DNA from: JACVRW01 sp034664005 | GTDB taxonomy: Bacteria > Actinomycetota > Thermoleophilia > Solirubrobacterales > Thermoleophilaceae | Reading direction: 5' to 3' | Assembly (NCBI GenBank): GCA_034664005.1 | Contig: JAXDIL010000061.1 | Span: 1-5,540 of the forward strand | Length of the DNA: 5,540 nt | In this document: positions 1 through 5,540 of the stretch, in pieces | Numbering within the stretch: the stretch's first letter is position 1 | Layout: each line of letters starts with the position of its first letter | Notes under the pieces: model-generated | What the model was told of the DNA's origin: nothing | The model's input: only the letters and a program-made list of their open reading frames with translations | Database searches by the model: none | Program-made: the position numbers and the translations under genes

Positions 1-2
1 CC

Positions 3-405
3 GACGCCACCGCCCTCACTGAGGCCGGGTATGTCGGTGAAGACGTCGAGAACATCCTCCTGAAGCTGATCCAGGCCGCCGACTACGACGTCAAGAAGGC
101 CGAGACGGGGATCATCTACATCGACGAGATCGACAAGATCGCCCGCAAGAGCGAGAACCCCTCGATCACGCGCGACGTCTCCGGCGAGGGCGTGCAGCAG
201 GCGCTGCTGAAGATCCTCGAGGGCACGGCCGCCTCGGTGCCGCCGCAGGGTGGGCGCAAGCACCCGCACCAGGAATTCATCCAGATCGACACCACCAACG
301 TGCTGTTCATCGTGGGCGGTGCCTTCGCCGGACTGGAGCACATCATCGGCTCGCGGGTGGGCAAGCGGCCGCTCGGCTTCAACAACGACTCGGCGCTGCG
401 CCGGC
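3..405 (+). CDS. clpX: ClpX internal fragment (partial, both ends missing)
   Basis: This is an internal piece of the ATP-dependent unfoldase ClpX, the AAA+ ring that unfolds substrates and threads them into ClpP. About 134 codons are open from the window edge, in the frame starting at base 3. By alignment with the minus-strand copy it begins near residue 143. Visible landmarks are the pore-1 loop GYVG, Walker B with IIYIDE, the pore-2 region RDVSGEGVQQ, and the RKH loop (GGRKHPHQEF) that contacts substrate. It then runs through TTNVLFIVGGAFAGLEHII to GKRPLGFNND. The zinc domain and Walker A lie off the left edge. The C-terminal part is cut where the sequence flips into a reverse-oriented clpX at about 400-406, after which the frame is antisense and stops at 525-527. 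Over the shared 78 codons it differs from the minus copy in 22 codons, 20 of them silent (the exceptions are Tyr/Phe and Ala/Ser). Both sequences therefore look like functional genes from related sources. The identification is very secure; whether the fragment belongs in this genome is doubtful. Confidence 0.9.
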
Positions 406-421
406 CCGAGGCCGAGGTGCC
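391..421. other. Head-to-head clpX junction with palindrome
   Basis: The plus-strand clpX reading ends and the minus-strand clpX begins here. The minus copy can be followed to base 406 (the complement of GGCACCTCGGCCTCGG at 406-421 still encodes GTSAS). The plus copy is plausible to about 400-405. Immediately left of the join is a perfect 6-bp inverted repeat with a one-base loop (CGGCGC-T-GCGCCG, 391-403). The exact breakpoint cannot be fixed without intact copies of both parents. Confidence 0.8.
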
Positions 422-1066
422 CTCGAGGATCTTCAGCAGGGCCTGCTGGACCCCCTCACCGGAGACGTCGCGCGTGATCGACGGGTTCTCGCTCTTGCGG
501 GCGATCTTGTCTATCTCGTCGATGTAGATGATCCCGGTCTCGGCCTTCTTCACGTCGAAGTCGGCGGCCTGGATCAGCTTGAGCAGGATGTTCTCGACGT
601 CCTCGCCCACGTAGCCCGCCTCGGTGAGCGCCGTGGCGTCCGCGATCGCGAACGGCACGTTCAGGATCTTGGCGAGCGTCTGCGCGAGCAGGGTCTTGCC
701 GCAGCCCGTGGGACCGAGCAGAAGGATGTTGGACTTCTGGAGCTCGAGGTCCTGCTCCGCGTCCGACTGCATCATCTGGACGCGCTTGTAGTGGTTGTAG
801 ACGGCAACCGACAGCGTCCGCTTCGCCGGCTCCTGCCCGACCACGTACTCCTGGAGGACCGAGTAGATCTCCTTGGGCTTCGGCAGGTTCTCGAGATCGA
901 ACGTCGGAGCTCCCGTGAGCTCCTCGTCGATGATCTCGTTACAGAGATCGATGCACTCGTCGCAGATGTAGACGCCTGGCCCGGCGATCAACTTCTTCAC
1001 CTGGCGTTGCGACTTTCCGCAGAAGCTGCAGAGGAGTTGTTCGTTCGAGTCCGTTGGTCTGGCCAC
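406..1066 (-). CDS. clpX: ClpX N-terminal half (3'-truncated at an inverted join)
   Basis: This is the first 220 residues of ClpX, the ATPase subunit of the ClpXP protease; the family is usually about 420-430 residues long. The N-terminal zinc-binding domain has Cys13, Cys16, Cys35 and Cys38 (CSFC and CDEC), used for dimerisation and adaptor or substrate binding. The AAA+ module follows, with Walker A GPTGCGKT at 118-125, pore-1 loop GYVG at 151-154, Walker B IIYIDE at 179-184 and the RDVSGEGVQQ pore-2 region at 199-208. The start is GTG at 1066, preceded by a GAGGGAG ribosome binding site. The RKH loop, sensor 1, arginine finger, sensor 2 and the ClpP-docking IGF loop are missing, because the reading frame passes at about 406 into the antisense strand of another clpX fragment. 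It lies 112 bases downstream of clpP, the expected position in a tig-clpP-clpX cluster. The native gene is most likely whole and the truncation an assembly artefact, but that is inference. Confidence 0.93.
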
Positions 1067-1073
1067 TCTTACT

Positions 1074-1080
1074 CTCCCTC
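1074..1080 (-). promoter_or_regulatory. clpX ribosome binding site
   Basis: Read on the minus strand, GAGGGAG lies seven bases upstream of the GTG at 1066. It supports that GTG as the clpX start, which also gives the expected N-terminus ahead of the zinc finger. It is the only clear Shine-Dalgarno-like sequence ahead of any of the four genes. Confidence 0.65.
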
Positions 1081-1117
1081 GGCGCGAGGGTAGCGCACCT
1101 GAAGATACGCGGCGAAA

Positions 1118-1154
1118 GGCCTAGTCCCTTCTAGACGGTTGATCTAGGTCGGCC
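1118..1154. promoter_or_regulatory. CTAG-rich nested palindrome in the clpP-clpX spacer
   Basis: Three CTAG tetramers occur at 1121, 1131 and 1144, with a fourth at 1179 across the clpP stop codon. CCTAG (1120-1124) and CTAGG (1144-1148) form an outer inverted repeat around the perfect palindrome TCTAGA (1130-1135). The arrangement is nearly symmetrical and lies 50-80 bases upstream of the clpX ribosome binding site, where an operator for an internal clpX promoter could sit. There is no T-run on the minus strand after it, so it does not look like an intrinsic terminator. A regulatory role is inference. Confidence 0.25.
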
Positions 1155-1178
1155 CCAATCGTGGCGAACGACGCGCGC

Positions 1179-1759
<581 letters not shown>

Positions 1760-1763
<4 letters not shown>

Positions 1764-3094
1764 AGGGTGGGAGACTCTAGCGGCGCCTCGATCGGCTTCG
1801 CGTGCTCGACCACCAGGTCCACCGCCTTGCGCATGGCGATGTCCTCGCGCAGCGCCTCGTCGGCGCCCTGGGAGCGCGCCCGCTTGAGCGCGCGCTTCAG
1901 CTGCTTCTCGCTCGCGTCCGGCGGTGCCGAGGCGCGCAGCGCCTGGTCGAGCTCCTCGTCCGACACCTCGATGCCCTCCGCGTCGACGATCGCGGCCAGC
2001 ACGGCCTCGCGCTTCAGCGCGATCTCCGCGTCGGACTCCGACTCGGTGACCAGCTCCTCCTCGGTCTTGCCGGTCATCGCGAGGTACTGCTCCGGGTTGA
2101 TGCCCTGCGCGGCCATGCGGCGCGCGGTGCGGTGCCACATCTCGTGCGCCTTCGAGTGGACGAGCTCGTGGGGCACGTCGATCTTGGCCTGGTCCACGAC
2201 CGCGTCGACGGCCGCCTCGCGGAACTCGCCCTCGATGGCACGCTCCTCGGCCTGCGCGATCCGCGACTCGATCTCGCTGCGCAGCTCCTCGAGCGTGTCG
2301 TAGCCGCCGGCCTCGACGGCGAAGTCGTCGTCGAGCTCCGGCAGGCGCTTCTCCTTGACCTCCTTCACCTCCACGGCGAACGACGCGTCCTTGCCGGCGA
2401 GGTGCTCGGCCGGATAGTCGTCCGGGAAGGTGAGCTCGACGGTGCGCTCGTCGCCGGCTGACGCTCCCTTGAGCTGGTCCTCGAAGCCGGGGATGAGCCG
2501 GCCGGAGCCGAGCTCCACGACCTGCCCGCGGCCTTCGCCGCCCTCGAACGGCTCGCCGTCGAGCGAGCCGACGAAGTCCATCACCACGAAGTCGCCCTCA
2601 TCGGCGGCGCGCTCGACGTTCTCGAGCGAGGCGAGCGACTCGCGCAGCCGCTCGAGCTCGGCCTGGACCTCCTGGTCGTCGACCTTCGGGTCGCGGCGGC
2701 CGACCTCGATGCCCTTGTAGTCGCCGAGCTGCGCGGGCGGCACCACACCGACCTCGATCGTGAAGGCGAGCGGCGAGCCCTTCTCCGGGAGGTCCGAGAG
2801 GTCCACCTGCGGGTCGCCCACGGTCTGGATGCCCGCGTCGGCAATCGCCTCCTCGTACCAGCTGGGTAGACCCTGCCTTACGGCCTCGTCGAGCACGGCC
2901 TCGCGTCCAACCTGGCGAAGCACGACCTCCGGAGGCACCTTGCCGCTGCGAAAGCCGGGGACGCGCATCTCACGCCCAAGCTGGGACGCGGCGCTCTTCA
3001 GCTCGCGCTCGAGCGTCTCGGTGGGAACCTCAACGTCCACGCGCACGCGCGAGTCCGGGAGCTCGGTGGTCTTGGTGGTGACAGCGGCCGACAT
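1760..3094 (-). CDS. tig: Trigger factor, ribosome-associated chaperone / peptidyl-prolyl isomerase
   Basis: Trigger factor binds at the ribosome exit tunnel (protein L23) and shields nascent chains; its FKBP-type domain isomerises prolyl bonds. The 444-residue length fits the family. The N-terminal ribosome-binding domain carries the signature GFRSGKVP at residues 47-54. The FKBP-like domain spans about 168-250, including VVMDFVGSLDGEPFEGG and the LIPGFEDQLKG segment. The C-terminal part, from about 255, is the long, charged, helical chaperone arm region. The chosen start is ATG 3094 (MSAAVTTK), which aligns best with known N-termini. An in-frame ATG at 3109 would add MSPVQ, and neither start has a good Shine-Dalgarno sequence. 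The gene is first in a minus-strand tig-clpP-clpX cluster and is divergent from the C25 protease gene. Product identification is firm; only the start is uncertain. Confidence 0.96.
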
Positions 3095-3130
3095 TTGGAC
3101 CGGTGACATTAGCGGCGTTAGTGTGGACAG
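3095..3130. promoter_or_regulatory. Compact divergent start region between tig and the C25 protease gene
   Basis: Only 36 bases (21 if tig starts at 3109) separate the two start codons. On the plus strand TTGGAC (3095-3100) and TAGTGT (3119-3124) could serve as -35 and -10 with an 18-base spacer. The start point would then be at or next to the GTG at 3131, giving a leaderless mRNA. On the minus strand TAATGT (complement of 3106-3111) is a TAnnnT-type -10 candidate, 11 bases before the tig ATG at 3094, with no good -35. The two -10 candidates are less than 10 bases apart. The matches are weak in isolation; the case rests on the lack of space and of Shine-Dalgarno sequences. Confidence 0.35.
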
Positions 3131-3199
3131 GTGCGCTGGATCGCCGTCTGCGCGGCATCCCTGGTAGCGCTGTCGCTCGCGGCGCCTGCGGCCTCGGCG
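3131..3199 (+). other. Signal peptide of the C25 protease
   Basis: The first 23 residues run from MRWIAV to PAASA, with a single basic residue, then a hydrophobic core rich in Ala, Val and Leu. Cleavage after Ala20 or Ala21 is more likely than after Ala23, because Pro24 would occupy +1. No lipobox cysteine lies at the cleavage region, and no twin-arginine motif precedes the core. Confidence 0.7.
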
Positions 3200-5540
3200 C
3201 CGCGCCGCGGGCCGTCGCCCAAGGCCCAGGCGGCGAAGCGGCTCAGCGTCCTTGTCAAGCACACGCGCAAGCTCCCGAGGAAGCTCGCGAGCGCGGACAC
3301 CAGGCGCGGGCTCCTGCGGCTGGCGAAGTCGGCGAAGCGCGGCTCGCGGCGCAACCCGTGCAGGTCCGCCCGGACGCTCCGCGCCTACCGGCGCGGCCTG
3401 AGGCGCGTGCGCCGGCCGCGCCTCAAGAGCAACACGCCCAGCAGCTCGTCGCCCCGCGGCCAGCTCGAATCCGACACGCTGGCGGCGAACGTCGCGCTCC
3501 TGGCGCTCCCGCGCGCCCGCCGCTGTGGCGGGCGGCGCGTCAGGGCGGCGCAGGCCAAGGGCACGGTGCTCGAGAGCGACGAGCGCCACCTGCGCATGCT
3601 CCTGTCGCTGCCGCTCCCCACGTTCGCGGCGCACCAGGTCGGCGGCAGCGAGTACCAGCAGATCTTCATGGAGGGCGCAGGCGAGACGAGCGCCGAGGGC
3701 AAGCCGGGGCTCCCCACGCTGAGCAAGTTCTTCGCGGTGCCCGAGGGCGCCGACGTATCGGTGACGGTGAACCGCGCGAGCGGCTACGACCTCGACGGGG
3801 TCGACCTCTACCCGCACCAGCCCGACCCCGTGGACCGGCGTCTCCCGGGCGAGCCGCCCGCGTCCACCTTCCTCGAGGACCCCTTCGTGAAGTCGAAGCG
3901 CGCGTACCGGTCGCGGAAGTCGTTCCCGGCCAAGGCGGCCGACGCTGACGTGCTCGGCAAGATGCGCGACCTGCGCATCGGCGGCGTGGAGCTGGCCGGC
4001 GCGCGCTACAAGCCGAAGAGCAGGAAGCTGCACGTGTACACGTCGATCGACGTCACGGTGAACTTCGGCGGCGGGAACCAGGGCACGTTCGGCGACGGCA
4101 CCCAGATCGGCTCGCCCTGGGAGGCGTACTTCGCGCGCAACTACGGGCGGCTCGTCGTGAACGCGGAAGCGGCGCTCGGAAAGCTGAATTTCGGTCCCGC
4201 GAAGCCGTTCTGCGGCGAGGACATGCTGGTCGTGACCTCGCCGGCGCTGAAGCCGGCGGCGGACAGCTTCGCGAACGCGCGCAAGGCCGCCGGGTACCAC
4301 CCGCGCGTCGTGCTCGTGGGAGCGGACCCGGGTCAGATCGGGACGACGCCCAACCAGATCCAGGCGTACATCCTCGGGGAGCTGAACGCGGACTGCGAGG
4401 TGCGCCCGAGCTACGTCGTCCTGTTCGGCGACACGTCGCACGTGCCGACCTGGCACCCCCCGTGCAAGGAGAACGGCGACGCGAGCGAATGCAGCATCCC
4501 CTCGGACCTGCCCTACTCGCTCAACTTCCCGTCCGACCTGTTCGCCGACGTGATGCTCGGCCGCATCCCGGCCCCGGACCTCGACAGCGCCAACGCCGTC
4601 GTCAGCAAGATCGTGGGCTACGAGACGGCAGCACCCTCGAACAACGTCGACTTCTACACGCACACCACCGTCACCGCGTATTTCGAGCAGCGGAACATCT
4701 GCGTGCTGAACAACGGCGAATCCGGCGAGCCGAACTGCAAGGAGAAGAACGGCCCCGTGACCGGCCACTACGAGCCGGATTACCCGAATCACAGGGACGG
4801 TCGCGGGTTCACGAAGACGGCCGAGACCATCCGCACGGCGATGGTCGATGCCGGCCTCAATGTCGACCGCGTCTACACCAAGGGCGGCGACCAGGTGATC
4901 CCGGAGGAGTACTACGACGGCACGCCTATCCCCGACCACCTGCGCCTGCCGACGTTCCCATGGGACGGCGACGGGAACGACCTGCTGGACCACTACAACG
5001 ACGGGCGCAGCCTCATCCTCCACCGCGATCACGGCTACAACTTCGGCTGGTCGCACCCGTCCCTCGGGAACATCAACGTGTTCCAGATGAACAACGGCAC
5101 AGAGCTGCCAGTCGTGTTTGGAGTGGACTGCTCCAGCGCGACGTTCGACATCCCGGGCTCTCCGAGCTTCGTCGAGTCCCAGGTGATGAAGCCCCAGGGC
5201 GGGGCGTTCGCCGGCTTCGGCGACACGCAGGTCAGCCCGACGTGGCCGAACAACCACATGGCGCTCGGGTTCTTCGACGCGCCGTTCCCGCTGCTCCTGC
5301 CGAACTTCGGCTCCGACACCCCCACCAAGCGGCTGGGCGACATCCTGCTGAGCGGCAAGGCCTACATGGCGGCCAAGAACGACGGCGGCGCGGAGTACCA
5401 GGAGCACTACCTGTACCACCTGCTCGGCGACCCCTCCGGTCAGATGTGGTCGAACGACCCGGTCGACATCGACGTCACGAAGATCAACGTCAACCTGATC
5501 CCTATCGACGTGCCCAATCCTGGGGGCCCCGTCTTCAAGG
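3131..5540 (+). CDS. Secreted gingipain-like cysteine peptidase, family C25 (3' end beyond window)
   Basis: This is an open frame of 803 codons, the largest gene here, continuing past the right edge. GTG 3131 is the first possible start, since an in-frame TAG lies at 3119. It yields a Sec-type signal peptide: Arg2, a hydrophobic stretch to about residue 18, and an Ala-rich cleavage region near 20-23. Residues 25-99 are extremely basic (29 Arg/Lys, one acidic residue). About 110-400 is a probable propeptide region, not recognised in detail. The C25 catalytic domain follows: YVVLFGD (428-434), SDLPYSLN with SDLFADVMLGRIPAP (GRIP at 477-480), KIVGYE (493-498), catalytic His634 in RDHG and Cys667 in GVDCSSATFD. 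It ends near LLGDPSGQMW (G766). The His-Cys spacing of 33 equals that of gingipains RgpB and Kgp. From about 775 a strand-rich, probably Ig-like domain begins. The protein is predicted to be exported and to cleave proteins outside the cell; its specificity cannot be read from sequence. Confidence 0.88.
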   Translation, partial: MRWIAVCAASLVALSLAAPAASAPRRGPSPKAQAAKRLSVLVKHTRKLPRKLASADTRRGLLRLAKSAKRGSRRNPCRSARTLRAYRRGLRRVRRPRLKSNTPSSSSPRGQLESDTLAANVALLALPRARRCGGRRVRAAQAKGTVLESDERHLRMLLSLPLPTFAAHQVGGSEYQQIFMEGAGETSAEGKPGLPTLSKFFAVPEGADVSVTVNRASGYDLDGVDLYPHQPDPVDRRLPGEPPASTFLEDPFVKSKRAYRSRKSFPAKAADADVLGKMRDLRIGGVELAGARYKPKSRKLHVYTSIDVTVNFGGGNQGTFGDGTQIGSPWEAYFARNYGRLVVNAEAALGKLNFGPAKPFCGEDMLVVTSPALKPAADSFANARKAAGYHPRVVLVGADPGQIGTTPNQIQAYILGELNADCEVRPSYVVLFGDTSHVPTWHPPCKENGDASECSIPSDLPYSLNFPSDLFADVMLGRIPAPDLDSANAVVSKIVGYETAAPSNNVDFYTHTTVTAYFEQRNICVLNNGESGEPNCKEKNGPVTGHYEPDYPNHRDGRGFTKTAETIRTAMVDAGLNVDRVYTKGGDQVIPEEYYDGTPIPDHLRLPTFPWDGDGNDLLDHYNDGRSLILHRDHGYNFGWSHPSLGNINVFQMNNGTELPVVFGVDCSSATFDIPGSPSFVESQVMKPQGGAFAGFGDTQVSPTWPNNHMALGFFDAPFPLLLPNFGSDTPTKRLGDILLSGKAYMAAKNDGGAEYQEHYLYHLLGDPSGQMWSNDPVDIDVTKINVNLIPIDVPNPGGPVFK

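Larger units (their letters stand above)
3..640. repeat. Imperfect inverted repeat formed by two clpX segments (3-237 and 406-640)
   Basis: The arms are the shared clpX codons 143-220 read in opposite directions, separated by about 170 bases of plus-copy sequence only. I count 23 mismatches in 234 compared bases, roughly 90% identity. Twenty of the 22 differing codons are synonymous. This is homology between two coding sequences and not a mobile-element terminal repeat. Confidence 0.9.

Noticed and set aside
116..405. C-terminal tail of the minus-strand clpX reading beyond the junction
   Set aside because: The frame stays open by chance, but it reads the antisense of the plus-strand clpX fragment and has no ClpX-like residues after GTSAS. 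It should not be annotated as protein.
3..405. A genuine second clpX paralogue or a phase-variable inversion cassette
   Set aside because: The fragment has no recombinase, no flanking site-specific repeats and no complete partner segment to swap with. The mostly silent divergence is better explained by a related organism's gene joined in assembly.
1130..1148. Possible intrinsic terminator after clpP (CTAGA / TCTAG hairpin)
   Set aside because: The stem is only five base pairs, AT-containing, and no T-run follows on the minus strand.
1067..1178. ClgR-type or HspR-type operator ahead of clpX
   Set aside because: CGC and GCG half-sites occur (for example near 1108-1114) but not with the expected spacing, and no HspR-like inverted repeat is visible. 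In DNA this rich in GC such half-sites arise by chance.
3103..3948. Plus-strand 281-codon frame overlapping the start of the protease gene
   Set aside because: It is in a different frame from the signal peptide and C25 protein, and its translation is Arg/Pro/Ala-rich noise. The frame starting at 3131 stays open to the window end and has a clear family identity.

Overview
The window is very G+C-rich, with coding regions packed close together and GTG starts in use. The protein flavour of ClpX, ClpP and trigger factor points to a high-GC actinobacterium. My best guess is the Thermoleophilia/Solirubrobacterales side, but that rests on remembered family resemblance and not on a search. The first 400 bases look like a foreign or misjoined piece, so the sequence is probably a contig assembled from a mixed or environmental sample.

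Layout: (1) Bases 3-405 (+) hold an internal fragment of clpX, with neither start nor stop. (2) At about 400-406 it meets, head to head, the 5' part of a second clpX copy on the minus strand (406-1066), which has a proper start but loses its C-terminal half at the join. The two fragments overlap in content over 78 codons and differ at 23 of 234 bases, almost all silent. (3) Bases 1067-1178 are a 112-base spacer containing the clpX ribosome binding site and a cluster of CTAG palindromes. (4) clpP (1179-1763, minus) and tig (1760-3094, minus) are complete and overlap by four bases (ATGA). (5) A very short divergent spacer (3095-3130) separates tig from a large plus-strand gene. (6) From 3131 to the window end runs an 803-codon, 3'-incomplete gene for a secreted gingipain-like (peptidase family C25) cysteine protease.

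The minus-strand genes form the classical tig-clpP-clpX protein quality-control cluster. Trigger factor folds nascent chains at the ribosome exit tunnel, ClpX unfolds tagged or damaged proteins, and ClpP degrades them. The C25 protease is transcribed away from this cluster and carries a Sec-type signal peptide, so it acts outside the cytoplasm and is probably a neighbour and not a partner.

Most worth a second look are the head-to-head clpX join (probably an assembly chimera between related organisms), the C25 protease with the gingipain-type His-Cys spacing and a strikingly basic N-terminal segment, and the overlapping divergent start region that suggests leaderless transcripts.
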